A program made the position numbers and the translations under genes. The notes below the pieces were generated by a model that saw only the letters and a list, made by a program, of their open reading frames with translations, searched no databases and was not told the origin of the DNA. From Sphingomonas sp. CFBP 13720 (GTDB taxonomy: Bacteria > Pseudomonadota > Alphaproteobacteria > Sphingomonadales > Sphingomonadaceae), in the NCBI RefSeq assembly GCF_014842075.1, contig NZ_JACYVA010000005.1:68509-132508 (forward strand): a DNA stretch of 64,000 nucleotides. The letters are read 5' to 3'. Every line of letters begins with the position of its first letter. The first letter of the stretch is position 1. Of this stretch, positions 50,479-61,004 are shown one piece after another.

Positions 50479-52326
50479 GTGAACCCGATCGATCGCCGCC
50501 GCCTGTTACGCGCGGCCGCCCTTGGCGGCGGCGGCATGGCGCTGGCCGCCGCGACGCCGGCATGGGCGCGCAGCGTCGCGACCGGGCTGGCCGACGTGCT
50601 GCCGGTCGTGTCGGGAGACGATATCGTGCTGCGGATCGCGCGGCAGGTGCTGATGGTGGACGGGGTCGCCACCCGCGCGGTCGGGATCAACGGATCGTCC
50701 CCCGCCCCGCTGATCCGCCTGCGCGAAGGGCAGACCGCGCGCATCCGCGTGGTCAACGATCTCGACGTCGATACCTCGCTCCACTGGCACGGGCTGCTGG
50801 TGCCGTTCCAGTATGACGGCGTGCCCGGCGTTTCGTTTCCCGGCATCGCGCCGGGGACGTCCTTCACCTATGAATTTCCGGTGCGGCAGAACGGCACCTA
50901 CTGGTATCACAGCCATTCGGGCGGACAGGAGCAGGAGGGGCTGTACGGTCCGATCGTAATCGACCCCGCCGGTCCCGATGCGGTGGAATCGGACCGGCAG
51001 CACGTCGTCCTGCTGTCCGACCATAGCCGGTCCAGCCCGGCGGCGATCTTTCGCCGGATGAAGGTCCAGCCGGGCTATTACAATTTTCAGCGCCAGACGC
51101 TCGGCGGCCTGATCGCGGGCCGCGACCAGCGGGCGAAGGACCGTCACGCATGGGGCGCGATGCGGATGGACCCCGCCGATATCGCCGACGCGACCGGCGC
51201 GGCCTATACCTACCTCGTCAACGGCCATGGCCCGCGCGACAACTGGACCGCACTGTTCGATGCCGGGCAACGGGTGCGGCTGCGCATCGTCAACGCATCG
51301 GCGATGACCAGTTTCAACGTCCGCATTCCGGGGCTGGCGCTGACGGTGGTGCAGGCCGACGGACTGAACGTCCAGCCGGTGACGGTGGACGAGCTGCAGA
51401 TCGGCGTCGCCGAAACCTATGACGTGATCGTCACGCCCGAAGATCGCGCTTACACGCTGGTCGGTGAGAGTATCGACCGGTCGGGCATGGCGCGCGCGAC
51501 GCTGGCCCCCCGCGCCGGCATGACCGCCCCGGTGCCGCCGCTGCGTCCCCGCCCGTTGGCGACGATGGCCGATATGGGGATGCCCGGCATGGGCGACGCG
51601 AACGCCCCGCGCGGCGTCGATCCGACCGTCGAACGCAATGCCTCGCGCTACCTCGCCACGCCGGGCGCGCGCGATGTCCTGCCGGATATGCCGGGAATGG
51701 ATCACGCGGCCATGGATCATGGCGCGATGGACCACGGAACGATGGACCATTCGACGATGGATCACGGCGCGATGAAGATGCGCGATTTCCGCGTCGCGCC
51801 GCAGGTGCGCAAGGGTCCGGGGGTCCAGACCCTGTCCGCCATGCCGGTCGACCGCACCGGATATCCGGGACAGGGGCTGGACGGCGTCGGCCACCGCGTA
51901 CTGACCTATCGCGACCTGAAATCGCTCGATCGCAATCCCGACCTGCGCGCACCCGGTCGGCAGTTCGACATCCACCTGACCGGCAATATGGAACGCTTCA
52001 TGTGGGGCTTCGACGGTGCGAAAATGTCAGAGGCGCACGAACCTTTCGCCTTTACCGAAGGGGAGCGGGTGCGCGTGAACCTCATCAACGACACGATGAT
52101 GGGGCATCCGATCCACCTGCACGGCCATTTCTTCGACCTGGTCACGGGGCATGGCGCGTACAGCCCGCGCAAACACACCGTGCTGGTCCAGCCCGGCGGC
52201 ATGGTCCGGTTCGACCTGACCGCCGATGCGGTCGGCGACTGGGCGTTCCATTGCCACATGCTCTATCACATGCTGGCGGGCATGATGCGCGTCGTCAGCG
52301 TCCGCCCGCGCGGCGACGCCGCATGA
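50479..52326 (+). CDS. copA: Copper resistance multicopper oxidase CopA
   Basis: A 615-residue multicopper oxidase with a Tat signal (RRRLLRAAALGGGGMALAAA). Copper sites are intact: LHWHGLLVP, WYHSHSGGQEQEG, HPIHLHGHFFD and HCHMLYHMLAGM. A Met/His-rich insert (about residues 410-435, several MDH repeats) should bind extra copper. It oxidises Cu(I) in the periplasm and gives copper tolerance. The start is a GTG; the stop overlaps the copB start (ATGATG), so the pair is coupled. It lies 107 bases after apbE, and no regulator such as cueR or copRS is in the window. Confidence 0.93.
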   Translation: MNPIDRRRLLRAAALGGGGMALAAATPAWARSVATGLADVLPVVSGDDIVLRIARQVLMVDGVATRAVGINGSSPAPLIRLREGQTARIRVVNDLDVDTSLHWHGLLVPFQYDGVPGVSFPGIAPGTSFTYEFPVRQNGTYWYHSHSGGQEQEGLYGPIVIDPAGPDAVESDRQHVVLLSDHSRSSPAAIFRRMKVQPGYYNFQRQTLGGLIAGRDQRAKDRHAWGAMRMDPADIADATGAAYTYLVNGHGPRDNWTALFDAGQRVRLRIVNASAMTSFNVRIPGLALTVVQADGLNVQPVTVDELQIGVAETYDVIVTPEDRAYTLVGESIDRSGMARATLAPRAGMTAPVPPLRPRPLATMADMGMPGMGDANAPRGVDPTVERNASRYLATPGARDVLPDMPGMDHAAMDHGAMDHGTMDHSTMDHGAMKMRDFRVAPQVRKGPGVQTLSAMPVDRTGYPGQGLDGVGHRVLTYRDLKSLDRNPDLRAPGRQFDIHLTGNMERFMWGFDGAKMSEAHEPFAFTEGERVRVNLINDTMMGHPIHLHGHFFDLVTGHGAYSPRKHTVLVQPGGMVRFDLTADAVGDWAFHCHMLYHMLAGMMRVVSVRPRGDAA

Positions 52327-53456
52327 TGCTGGCCGCCCTGCTCGCCACGCTGGTCCCGGCACAGGATCATTCGGGCCATGCCATGCCCGGCATGACGATG
52401 CCGATGCCTGCAACGCCCGCCGCCCGACCGCGCGTGCGCAAGCGTCCGGCTGCGAAGCCGACCACGCCCAAGCCCGCCGCGCCCCGACCCGCCGCGCCGA
52501 AACCAGCCGCGCCGGTCGACCATTCAGGAATGGATCACTCGCAGACGGACCATTCGACGATGGACCATTCAACGATGGACCATTCGGCGATGGCGGGCAT
52601 GGATCACACCGCCCCCGCCGCTGCCGATCCCGCGCCCGCCGACCCGCACGCCGGCCACGTCATGACCGCCCCCGCCATCGTCGCGCCGGAAACGGCCCCG
52701 CTCGGCACCGACCTGCCGCCGGGGGACGCCCCCGCCCCGCCGGTGCCGACGGCGACATGGGCAGACCGCGTGTGGAACCCCGCCGCGATGGCCCGCGCCC
52801 GTGCCACGATGATGCATGACGAAGGCGGCGCGCAGACTTTCGCGCAGGTCATGCTCGACATCGCCGAACTGCGCGTACGCGACGGCGGCACCGGCTATGG
52901 CTGGGAAGGCGAAGGCTGGTTCGGCGGCGACATCCATCGGCTGGTGGTCAAGTCCGAAGGCGAAGGCGGCGACCGCGTCGACGCCGCCGAGGTTCAGGCA
53001 CTCTATTCGCGCGCGATCGGACCCTATTTCAACCTTCAGGCAGGCGTCCGGCACGACATCCGCCCGACGCCGACGCGTACCTTCGCGACTATCGGGGTCG
53101 AAGGACTGGCCCCCTATTGGTTCGAGGTCGAGGCGGCGGCGCTCGTGTCGACCAAGGGCGAACTGCTCGCCCGGATCGAAGGCTATTACGACCAGCGTCT
53201 GACGCAACGCTGGATCGCGCAGCCGCGCGCCGAACTGAACCTGTCGGCACAGGACATTCGCGACACCGGCACCGGATCGGGCATCACCGCCGCCGAACTG
53301 GGCCTGCGCCTGCGCTACGAGATCACCCGCGAATTCGCGCCCTATGTCGGCGTCTCGTGGGAACGCACATTCGGCGACACCGCCCGCTTCGCCCGCACGC
53401 GCGGCGGCGACAGCGGCGGTGCGAGCATCGTGGCAGGCGTGCGGGCGTGGTTCTGA
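52323..53456 (+). CDS. copB: Copper resistance outer-membrane protein CopB
   Basis: A 377-residue protein. The signal is MMLAALLATLVPAQ, followed by a Met/His- and Pro/Ala-rich region (15-140) with HSGHAMPGMTMPMP and several MDHS repeats like those in CopA, and a C-terminal beta-barrel CopB domain (about 150-377) with YGWEGEGWFGGDIHRLVVKSEGE, PYFNLQAGVRHD and ending YVGVSWERTFGDTARF then GVRAWF, a terminal Phe as in outer-membrane barrels. It works with CopA in copper storage or efflux at the outer membrane. The ATG overlaps the copA stop. Confidence 0.93.
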   Translation: MMLAALLATLVPAQDHSGHAMPGMTMPMPATPAARPRVRKRPAAKPTTPKPAAPRPAAPKPAAPVDHSGMDHSQTDHSTMDHSTMDHSAMAGMDHTAPAAADPAPADPHAGHVMTAPAIVAPETAPLGTDLPPGDAPAPPVPTATWADRVWNPAAMARARATMMHDEGGAQTFAQVMLDIAELRVRDGGTGYGWEGEGWFGGDIHRLVVKSEGEGGDRVDAAEVQALYSRAIGPYFNLQAGVRHDIRPTPTRTFATIGVEGLAPYWFEVEAAALVSTKGELLARIEGYYDQRLTQRWIAQPRAELNLSAQDIRDTGTGSGITAAELGLRLRYEITREFAPYVGVSWERTFGDTARFARTRGGDSGGASIVAGVRAWF

Positions 53457-53541
53457 AGCGTGATGATGTAAGGGGTGACTGTTTACCTTGATGCCGTGGG
53501 TGCCGACGACGCCGGCGACCACCAAACACCGACCGATCGCC

Positions 53542-53736
53542 TTAAAACGTAACCCATTCCTCGCCGCCCGGCGCGACGACGTCCTCGACCTTGTCGCCCA
53601 GCTTCGTCACCGCCAGCAGGATCGCCAGCACGACCAGCAGGTCGAACACGACCACCGCCCCCCACAGGAAGGCGGGGTGGAACGGGCCGATGCGATCGAA
53701 CCCGTCCCGCGTCACCCGCGCGGCATCATGCCTCAT
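53542..53736 (-). CDS. Small membrane protein of 64 residues, coupled to ppdK
   Basis: The sequence MRHDAARVTRDGFDRIGPFH is followed by a membrane span PAFLWGAVVVFDLLVVLAIL and an acidic tail ending GEEWVTF. Its ATG overlaps the stop of ppdK (ATGA), which supports it as a real gene read from the ppdK transcript. No family was recognised. It might be a membrane anchor or partner, but nothing shows that. Confidence 0.6.
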   Translation of the reverse strand: MRHDAARVTRDGFDRIGPFHPAFLWGAVVVFDLLVVLAILLAVTKLGDKVEDVVAPGGEEWVTF

Positions 53737-56393
53737 CCGCCTAGCGCTGCCTGTGCCGCTGCCAGCCGGGCGATCGGCACGCGGTACGGGCTTGCCGATA
53801 CGTAATCCAGACCGACCTTTTCACAGAACGCGATCGATGCCGGGTCGCCGCCATGTTCGCCGCAGATGCCCAGCTTGATGTCGGGGCGCGTCTTGCGTCC
53901 GCGTTCGGCGGCCAGTTCGATCAACTCGCCCACGCCCTCGACGTCGATCGATACGAACGGATCGCGGGCATAGATGCCCTTGTCGACATAGGCGCCCAGG
54001 AACCGGCTGGCGTCGTCGCGGCTGACGCCCAGCGTCGTCTGGGTCAGATCGTTGGTGCCGAAGGAGAAGAATTCCCCGGCCTCCGCGATCTCGCCTGCCT
54101 TCAATGCGGCGCGCGGCAGTTCGATCATCGTGCCGACCAGATACTCGATCCGCCGGCCCTTGTCGGCGAACACCGCCTCTGCCGCCGCATCGACCACCGC
54201 CTTCATCAACTCCAGCTCGCGCTTGGTGCCGACCAGTGGGATCATGACTTCGGGGATCGGGGCCGCACCCGATTTCTCCGCGACGATCACCGCCGCCTCG
54301 AAGATCGCGCGGGCCTGCATCTCGTAGATTTCGGGATAGGTCACGCCCAGCCGGCACCCGCGATGGCCCAGCATCGGGTTGAATTCGTGCAATTCCGCCG
54401 CGCGGCGCTTCAACTGCTCGACCGCGATGCCAGCCGCCTGTGCGACCTCGTCGAACTCGGCTTCCGCATGCGGCAGGAATTCGTGCAGCGGCGGATCGAG
54501 CAGGCGGATGGTGCAGGGCAGCCCGACCATCACCTCGAAGATCTCGACGAAATCGCTGCGCTGTTCGGGCAGCAGCTTTTCCAGCGCGACGCGCCGACCA
54601 GCCTCGTCCTCGGCAAGGATCATCTGGCGCACCGACGTGATCCGGCTCTGTTCGAAGAACATATGCTCGGTACGGCACAGCCCGATGCCTTCCGCGCCGA
54701 ATTCGCGCGCGGTGCGGCAATCGAGCGGGGTTTCGGCATTGGCGCGCACCTTCAGCCGGCGGACGCCATCGGCCCATTCCATCATCGTGCCGAAATCGCC
54801 CGCCAGTTCGGGCTGCACCGTCGCCACCGCGCCGGCCATCACCTCACCAGTCGAACCGTCGATCGTGACGATATCACCTTCGCGAATCTCGCGCCCGGCG
54901 ACCTTCATCACGCCCGCCTTCGCATCGATCGAGATGCTGCCCGCGCCGGACACGCACGGCCGGCCCATGCCTCGCGCCACGACGGCGGCGTGGCTGGTCA
55001 TCCCGCCGCGTGCGGTCAGGATGCCGCGCGCGGCGTGCATGCCGTGAATATCCTCGGGGCTGGTTTCGGTGCGGATCAGGATCACCGCGTCGCCCGCGTT
55101 CGACCGGCGCTCCGCCGTGTCGCTGTCGAACACCGCCACGCCGCTCGCCGCGCCCGGCGATGCCGGCAGCCCCTTGGTCAGCACGTCGCGCCGCGCCTTG
55201 GGGTCCAGCGTCGGGTGCAGGAGCTGGTCCAGCGCCTGCGGATCGACACGCAGGATCGCTTCCTCGCGCGTGATCAGCCCTTCCTCGGCCATGTCGACCG
55301 CGATCTTCAGCGCGGCCTTGGCCGTCCGCTTGCCCGACCGCGTCTGCAACATCCACAGCTTGCCCTGCTGCACCGTGAATTCGATGTCCTGCATGTCGCG
55401 ATAATGCTTTTCCAGCCGGTCGAACACCGCCGCCAGTTCGGCATAGGCGTCGGGCATCGCCTCTTCCATCGATGCCGGCTTGGCATTCGCCGCCTCACGC
55501 GCCGCCAGCGTCAGATATTGCGGCGTGCGGATGCCCGCCACCACGTCTTCGCCCTGCGCGTTGATCAGGAATTCGCCGTAATAGGCATTGGCCCCGGTCG
55601 ACGGATCGCGCGTGAACGCCACGCCAGTCGCCGACGTGTCGCCCATGTTGCCGAACACCATCGCCTGCACGTTCACCGCCGTGCCCCAGTCGCCGGGAAT
55701 GTTGTTCAACCGGCGATACACCTTGGCCCGGTCCGCCTGCCACGATCCGAACACCGCGCCGATCGCGCCCCACAACTGGTCGTGCACGTCCTGCGGGAAC
55801 GGCTTGCCCCACAATTCCTCGACGATCGCCTTGTATTCGGCCACCAGCGCCTGCCAGTCGGCGGCGGTCAGTTCGGTGTCGAGATAATAGCCGCGATCTT
55901 CCTTCGCGATTTCCAGCGCCTCCTCGAACCGGCCATGGTCCAGTTCCAGCACGACGTCCGAATACATCTGGATGAAGCGGCGATAGCTGTCCCATGCGAA
56001 CCGCGCATCGTCCGACACGGCCGCCAGCCCCTGCACCGTCGCGTCGTTCAGCCCGAGGTTCAGCACCGTGTCCATCATGCCCGGCATCGACACCCGCGCG
56101 CCCGACCGCACCGACACCAGCAGCGGATCGGCTTCGTCGCCGAACTTCTTGCCCGTGATCCCCTCGATATGGATCAGGCCGTTCGCGACCTCATCGCGCA
56201 GCGAATCGGGAAAGGACTGGCCTTCCTCGTAATAGCGCGTGCACATCGTGGTCGCGATGGTGAAGCCCGGCGGCACCGGCAGGCCGATGGACGCCATTTC
56301 GTCCAGATTCGCGCCCTTGCCGCCCAGCAGCGTCTTGTCGCCCGACCCGCCGTCCGAAACCCCGCCGCCGAAGCGATAGACATATTGCGTCAT
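53733..56393 (-). CDS. ppdK: Pyruvate, phosphate dikinase
   Basis: An 886-residue enzyme that interconverts pyruvate, ATP and phosphate with PEP, AMP and pyrophosphate. The N-terminal ATP-grasp domain starts YVYRFGGGVSDGGSGDKTLLGGKGAN (in parts) and has the glycine-rich and SVRSGARVSMPGMMDTVLNLG motifs; the swivelling phosphohistidine domain has ARGGMTSHAAVVARGMG with the catalytic His; the C-terminal PEP domain has FSFGTNDLTQTTLG and GICGEHGGDP. Length and motifs are normal. A 25-base perfect palindrome and a short AT-rich segment lie in the 139-base gap before it. It ends by overlapping a small membrane-protein gene. Confidence 0.95.
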   Translation of the reverse strand: MTQYVYRFGGGVSDGGSGDKTLLGGKGANLDEMASIGLPVPPGFTIATTMCTRYYEEGQSFPDSLRDEVANGLIHIEGITGKKFGDEADPLLVSVRSGARVSMPGMMDTVLNLGLNDATVQGLAAVSDDARFAWDSYRRFIQMYSDVVLELDHGRFEEALEIAKEDRGYYLDTELTAADWQALVAEYKAIVEELWGKPFPQDVHDQLWGAIGAVFGSWQADRAKVYRRLNNIPGDWGTAVNVQAMVFGNMGDTSATGVAFTRDPSTGANAYYGEFLINAQGEDVVAGIRTPQYLTLAAREAANAKPASMEEAMPDAYAELAAVFDRLEKHYRDMQDIEFTVQQGKLWMLQTRSGKRTAKAALKIAVDMAEEGLITREEAILRVDPQALDQLLHPTLDPKARRDVLTKGLPASPGAASGVAVFDSDTAERRSNAGDAVILIRTETSPEDIHGMHAARGILTARGGMTSHAAVVARGMGRPCVSGAGSISIDAKAGVMKVAGREIREGDIVTIDGSTGEVMAGAVATVQPELAGDFGTMMEWADGVRRLKVRANAETPLDCRTAREFGAEGIGLCRTEHMFFEQSRITSVRQMILAEDEAGRRVALEKLLPEQRSDFVEIFEVMVGLPCTIRLLDPPLHEFLPHAEAEFDEVAQAAGIAVEQLKRRAAELHEFNPMLGHRGCRLGVTYPEIYEMQARAIFEAAVIVAEKSGAAPIPEVMIPLVGTKRELELMKAVVDAAAEAVFADKGRRIEYLVGTMIELPRAALKAGEIAEAGEFFSFGTNDLTQTTLGVSRDDASRFLGAYVDKGIYARDPFVSIDVEGVGELIELAAERGRKTRPDIKLGICGEHGGDPASIAFCEKVGLDYVSASPYRVPIARLAAAQAALGG

Positions 56394-56472
56394 GCAGTCC
56401 GTTCCTGTGCTGTCCGCAGACGCCGGCGGCGACCGCGGGTTGGGTGTGCGGACCGGACGAGCCGGCCCGTCG

Positions 56473-56497
56473 CCCGGCCGCGATTCGCGGCCGGGCA
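56473..56497. promoter_or_regulatory. Strong hairpin between glyS and ppdK
   Basis: GCCCGGCCGC and GCGGCCGGGC are perfect ten-base arms with a five-base loop. There is no T run on either side. Next to it, CCCGTT, A, AACGGG (56509 region) is another small palindrome. The element lies in the ppdK leader and may act as a terminator of glyS or an attenuator of ppdK. Confidence 0.4.
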
Positions 56498-56532
56498 GTA
56501 CGAACCCCCGTTAAACGGGTTAAACGTCCAGG

Positions 56533-58815
56533 TCAGCCCTCAATTTTCGAGAAGTCGGCCACCTGATGTACCGCTTTGCGTACGCGTGCGAGCAGCGCCA
56601 GCCGGTGCGCGCGCTTGTTCGCGTTCGCGTCGTTGACCGTCACGTCGGTGAAGAATGCGTCGATCGGCCCGCGCAGCGTCGCAAGCGCCGCCATCGCGCC
56701 CGCGAAATCCTCCGCCGCGATCGCCTGCGCCGCGCGCGGCTCGGCAGCGTCCAGCGCCGCCATCAGCGCGGCCTCGGCCGGTTCGAACGCATGTTTCTCG
56801 CGCTCGGTGCGGGCGAACTCGGCAACGATCGGCGCGAAATCGGGGTCCTCGACCTCGACCAGCGGGTCTTCCTCCCCGGTCGCGGGTATTTCCGCGACGG
56901 CGGGGACCGGCCCTTCCTTCTTCAGGATATTCGCCGCCCGCTTGTACCCGGCCAACAGGTTCGCACCGTCCTCGGTCGTGACGAACGCCTGCAACGCGTG
57001 AACGCGCGCGAGCAGCCGGACAAGGTCGTCTTCGCCCCCCAGCGCGAACACCGCGTCGATCAAGTCGTGCCGGACGCCGGCTTCGCGTTGCTGGACCTTT
57101 AGGCGGTCGGCGAAGAAATCGACGGAAAGCTTGACAAAATCGGGATCGAACCGACCGTTTCGACGCTGGGGATCCCCTTCTTTCAAGATCTTCTGGAAAG
57201 CTTCATTCGTTTGTTCTTCATCACGAATAGCGACGCTAAGTGAGTTCCAGAGTTCTGCTAATTCACCTTTGGTATCGCGAATGACAACGTCACTGATTGC
57301 CATGCGGCCGCTTCGGAGAAGGGCCGCGCTCACCGAAAGCCGTAATTTATTCGCAAGGACTAATGCGATGATTGCCAGCGCAGCCCGTCGCAATGCGAAG
57401 GGGTCACGTGAACCGGATGGACGTTCCGAAACTAAGAAAAAAGAAGCAATCGTATCCAGCTTGTCCGCCAGCGCCACCGCCACCGTAACCGGCTCGGTAG
57501 GCACGTCATCCCCCTGCCCGACCGGCTTGTAATGATCCCGGATCGCGTCCGCGACTTCCTGCGGTTCACCCTGCGCAGCGGCATAATAGCCGCCCATCAG
57601 CCCCTGCAATTCGGGAAATTCCCCGACCATGCCGGTGACGAGATCGGCCTTCGCCAGCCGCGCCGCGCGTCCGGCCAGCGCCGGATCGCAGCCGGGCACG
57701 ATGCCCTGCGTCGCCAGCCATTCGGCCAGCTTCGCCACCCGCTCGACCTTGTCCGCGACCGTGCCCAGCTTTTCGTGGAACACGATCTTGTCCAGCTTCG
57801 GCAACTGGTCTTCCAACCGCGTCTTCAGGTCGGTTTCGTAGAAGAACTTCGCATCCGACAGCCGCGCCGCCAGCACCTTGCGGTTGCCCTCGACGATCCG
57901 GTCGCCGCCGTCCGCCGCATCGATATTGGCGGTGCAGACGAACGCGTCGGCAAGCTGCCCTTCGGCATCGCGGCACACGAAATATTTCTGGTTCACCCGC
58001 GCGGTCAACTGGATGACCTCCGGCGGGACCGACAGGAACGCGGGATCGAACCGACCGAGCAACGGCACCGGCCATTCGGTCAAGCCCGCATTCTCGATCA
58101 GCAGACCTTCATCCTCGACCAGCGTCAGCCCGGCCCCGGTCGCCGCCATCTTGGCACCGATCGCGATGATCGCCGCGCGCTCGTTCTGATCGACCACCAC
58201 GTGGCACGCACGCAGCTTTTCGACATAGTCCGCCGCCGACCCGATGGTGATGGCGCCCGGATGGTGGAAGCGATGCCCCACCGTCGCCGCGCCGCTGGTT
58301 ACGCCCGCGACCTCGCACGGCACGATCATCTCACCGAACAGCGCGACGATCCCCTGCAACGGCCGCACCCAGCGCGGGCTTTCCGGGCTGAGCGAGGCGG
58401 CGCCCCAGCGCATCGACTTGGGCCACGGAAACGCCCGGACGATCGCGGGGATCGCGGCGGCCAGCACCTGCGCCGTCTCGCGCCCCGGCTGTTCGGTCAC
58501 CGCGAACAATATGCCGTCGCGTTCGGTCAGCGCGTCGCGCGTCAGCCCGGTCTTGCGCAGGAATCCTTCCAGCGCCTGTGGCGGCGCGGAGGCGCGCGGC
58601 CCCTTCACTTCCTCGCGCACCGGCTCGGTCCGTTCGGGCAGGTCGTGCGCGATCAGCGCCAGCCGGCGCGGCGTGGCATAGGTCGTGATCCGCGCGGCGG
58701 CGATGCCCGCCTTCGCCAGTTCGGCGGTGAACAGCTTCGCCAGATCCTCGCGCGCGCGGCCCTGCATCCGCGCGGGAATTTCCTCGGAACGCAATTCGAG
58801 CAGGAAGTCGGTCAT
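56533..58815 (-). CDS. glyS: Glycyl-tRNA synthetase beta subunit
   Basis: A 760-residue beta subunit of the alpha2-beta2 GlyRS. The start [46 protein letters not shown] and the HD-like [23 protein letters not shown] region are typical, ending in the anticodon-binding part [25 protein letters not shown] (in parts). The ATG at 58815 overlaps the glyQ stop. Between about 57130 and 57470 (residues about 448-562) base composition falls to about 40-45 percent GC and codon use changes, with a Lys/Glu-rich stretch [20 protein letters not shown] that looks longer than in relatives. The frame is unbroken. Confidence 0.93.
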   Translation of the reverse strand: MTDFLLELRSEEIPARMQGRAREDLAKLFTAELAKAGIAAARITTYATPRRLALIAHDLPERTEPVREEVKGPRASAPPQALEGFLRKTGLTRDALTERDGILFAVTEQPGRETAQVLAAAIPAIVRAFPWPKSMRWGAASLSPESPRWVRPLQGIVALFGEMIVPCEVAGVTSGAATVGHRFHHPGAITIGSAADYVEKLRACHVVVDQNERAAIIAIGAKMAATGAGLTLVEDEGLLIENAGLTEWPVPLLGRFDPAFLSVPPEVIQLTARVNQKYFVCRDAEGQLADAFVCTANIDAADGGDRIVEGNRKVLAARLSDAKFFYETDLKTRLEDQLPKLDKIVFHEKLGTVADKVERVAKLAEWLATQGIVPGCDPALAGRAARLAKADLVTGMVGEFPELQGLMGGYYAAAQGEPQEVADAIRDHYKPVGQGDDVPTEPVTVAVALADKLDTIASFFLVSERPSGSRDPFALRRAALAIIALVLANKLRLSVSAALLRSGRMAISDVVIRDTKGELAELWNSLSVAIRDEEQTNEAFQKILKEGDPQRRNGRFDPDFVKLSVDFFADRLKVQQREAGVRHDLIDAVFALGGEDDLVRLLARVHALQAFVTTEDGANLLAGYKRAANILKKEGPVPAVAEIPATGEEDPLVEVEDPDFAPIVAEFARTEREKHAFEPAEAALMAALDAAEPRAAQAIAAEDFAGAMAALATLRGPIDAFFTDVTVNDANANKRAHRLALLARVRKAVHQVADFSKIEG

Positions 58816-59705
58816 GCCACCCACCCCGGAAACTTCGCCTGCCAGCCCGGCGTCTGCGTCTCGATCCATTTCGCGCACGACCCCTTCGCCAGATCGCGCA
58901 CCCGCCCGATATAGGCCTGCCGCTCCGCCACCGAGATGACGCCGCGCGCGTTCAACAGGTTGAAGACGTGGCTCGCCTCGATCGCCTGCTCATACGCAGC
59001 CAGCGGCACGTCGGCGGCCAGACTGTTCTCGCACTCCGCCGCCGCCTTTCTGAACAGGTCGAACAGCGTATCGGTATCGGCGACCTCGAAATTCCATTTC
59101 GACATCTGTTTCTCGTTTTCGAGGAACACGTCGCCGTACGTCACGCCCGCGTCGTTGAACGCCAGGTCGTACACGCTGTCCTTGTCCTGGATGTACATCG
59201 CCAGCCGTTCGAGACCATAGGTCAGCTCGCCCGCGACCGGCTTGCAATCGAACCCGCCCATCTGCTGGAAATAGGTGAACTGGGTGACTTCCATCCCGTC
59301 GCACCATACTTCCCAGCCGAGCCCCCATGCGCCGAGCGTTGGCGATTCCCAATCATCCTCGACGAAGCGGATATCGTGCTGGGTAAAGTCGATTCCGATC
59401 GCCGCCAGCGACCCCAGATACAGTTCCTGCAAGTCGCCGGGCGATGGTTTCAGGATTACCTGATACTGGTAATAATGCTGCAACCGGTTCGGATTCTCGC
59501 CATACCGGCCATCGGTCGGACGGCGGCACGGCTGGACGAACGCGGCGTTCCACGGTTCCGGCCCCAGCGCGCGCAGCGTGGTCGCGGGGTGGAACGTCCC
59601 CGCCCCCATCCGCATGTCGAACGGTTGCAGGATCACGCATCCCCGGTCGCTCCAATAGTCATGGAGCGTGAGGATCATCTTCTGGAAGGAGAGCGGCTGG
59701 GTCAC
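58812..59705 (-). CDS. glyQ: Glycyl-tRNA synthetase alpha subunit
   Basis: A 297-residue class II synthetase subunit that activates glycine. Motifs include [20 protein letters not shown] (the [18 protein letters not shown] signature), [36 protein letters not shown] and [14 protein letters not shown]. The start is a GTG at 59705 giving [18 protein letters not shown], the conserved family start. The stop overlaps the glyS ATG, so glyQ-glyS are coupled. The TraB-like gene starts 116 bases away on the other strand. Confidence 0.95.
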   Translation of the reverse strand: MTQPLSFQKMILTLHDYWSDRGCVILQPFDMRMGAGTFHPATTLRALGPEPWNAAFVQPCRRPTDGRYGENPNRLQHYYQYQVILKPSPGDLQELYLGSLAAIGIDFTQHDIRFVEDDWESPTLGAWGLGWEVWCDGMEVTQFTYFQQMGGFDCKPVAGELTYGLERLAMYIQDKDSVYDLAFNDAGVTYGDVFLENEKQMSKWNFEVADTDTLFDLFRKAAAECENSLAADVPLAAYEQAIEASHVFNLLNARGVISVAERQAYIGRVRDLAKGSCAKWIETQTPGWQAKFPGWVA

Positions 59706-59821
59706 GCCCGAGCGTCTGCCGGATGGGCGTACAGGGGTCAAGCGAGCCGTGGGCGGGTTCGGGACGCAGCGATTTGTCCCTCCGGTTGACCGCCTGCGAG
59801 CGTCGGCCCCATGCATCCGCC

Positions 59822-60724
59822 ATGACGTCCGCCCGCCCCGTCCACCTGTTGCGCCACGGGCTCGCCGCCATCGCCGCTTGGCTGTTGCTCGCCAGTCCGG
59901 TCGCCGCGCCTGCCGTGCTTCACCCGGCGCTGTGGGCCGCGCGCGATGCAGACACGACGATCTGGCTGTTCGGCACGGTCCACGACCTGCCCCCCGGCAC
60001 GGCATGGTTGTACCCGGCGGCGGCGAAGGCATTGGCGGCCAGCGATACGCTGGTCCTCGAACTGGTCGCCCCCACCCCGGCGGAAACCGCTGCCGCGCTG
60101 GCGGACGCCGCGCCGCCGTCCGACGCACCGCCCCTGCCCGCACGCCTGCCCGCCGCCGTCGCAGCCCGCCTGCCCACCGCGCTGGCAGCGGCGGGTCTGC
60201 GCCCCGACGCGTTCGATCGCGCCGATCCGTGGCTGGCGGCGACCGCGCTGACGGCGGCGCGGCTGCACGCGGCGGGCTATCGCCGCGACGGCGCGCCCGA
60301 AACGCTGCTCGCCGCCCGCGCCCGTCGCGCGGGCATGCCGGTCATCGGACTGGAGGATCAGGCGGAACAGATCGCGATGTTCGATTCGCTGCCGCATGAC
60401 GTACAGGTGGCCATGCTGGAACGGACGATCGCCGGCGGCGACCGGGCGGTCGCGGCGATGGCGGAACTGGTTGCGGCGTGGGGTGCGGGCGATACGCACG
60501 CGCTGGCGGCGATCGTCGGGCGCGACCTGCCGCCCGCGATGCGCCCCGCGCTGCTGACCGACCGCAACGACCGCTGGGCCGCCGCCATCGCGCGCTGGAT
60601 GCGCCTTCCCGGCACGCGCTTCGTCGCGGTCGGTGCGGGGCATCTGGCGGGGCCGGACGCCGTGCAGGCCCGGCTGCGGCTGCGCGGCATCGCGACCGCG
60701 CGCGTACGGTCGCGCGTACGGTGA
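59822..60724 (+). CDS. TraB/GumN family protein, secreted
   Basis: A 300-residue protein with an N-terminal signal or anchor ([20 protein letters not shown], about residues 10-30). The TraB/GumN fold is shown by [19 protein letters not shown] near the start of the mature part (GT-H motif) and [16 protein letters not shown] near the end (GxGHLxG motif), the two segments that form the putative metal-dependent protease site. Members occur in polysaccharide clusters or alone; the substrate is unknown. It is divergent from glyQ and followed by 280 bases without a gene before rplY. Confidence 0.82.
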   Translation: MTSARPVHLLRHGLAAIAAWLLLASPVAAPAVLHPALWAARDADTTIWLFGTVHDLPPGTAWLYPAAAKALAASDTLVLELVAPTPAETAAALADAAPPSDAPPLPARLPAAVAARLPTALAAAGLRPDAFDRADPWLAATALTAARLHAAGYRRDGAPETLLAARARRAGMPVIGLEDQAEQIAMFDSLPHDVQVAMLERTIAGGDRAVAAMAELVAAWGAGDTHALAAIVGRDLPPAMRPALLTDRNDRWAAAIARWMRLPGTRFVAVGAGHLAGPDAVQARLRLRGIATARVRSRVR

Positions 60725-61004
60725 TGCGGATCGGCGCTGTCCTACACGACTCGGTCCTGCCATGATCCTGTCGCCCGCCGGAATGCCGGCCGTTCTTTGA
60801 CATCGTCGTCGCGCCGGACCGCGTTTCGTCGCAAATGCGCACGAGTGTGACTTTCGTGACCTTTGGCGGAAATCCGCGGATGCCGCCGCGCAATCTTGCG
60901 TCCGCCGCCCCTTTGCCCTATGCGCCCGCGCTTGTCGTGGACGGGGTCATCCCTGGAGGCCCGCCCGCGCCAAGGTACATGAATCTAACGCACTGGAAGA
61001 CATG

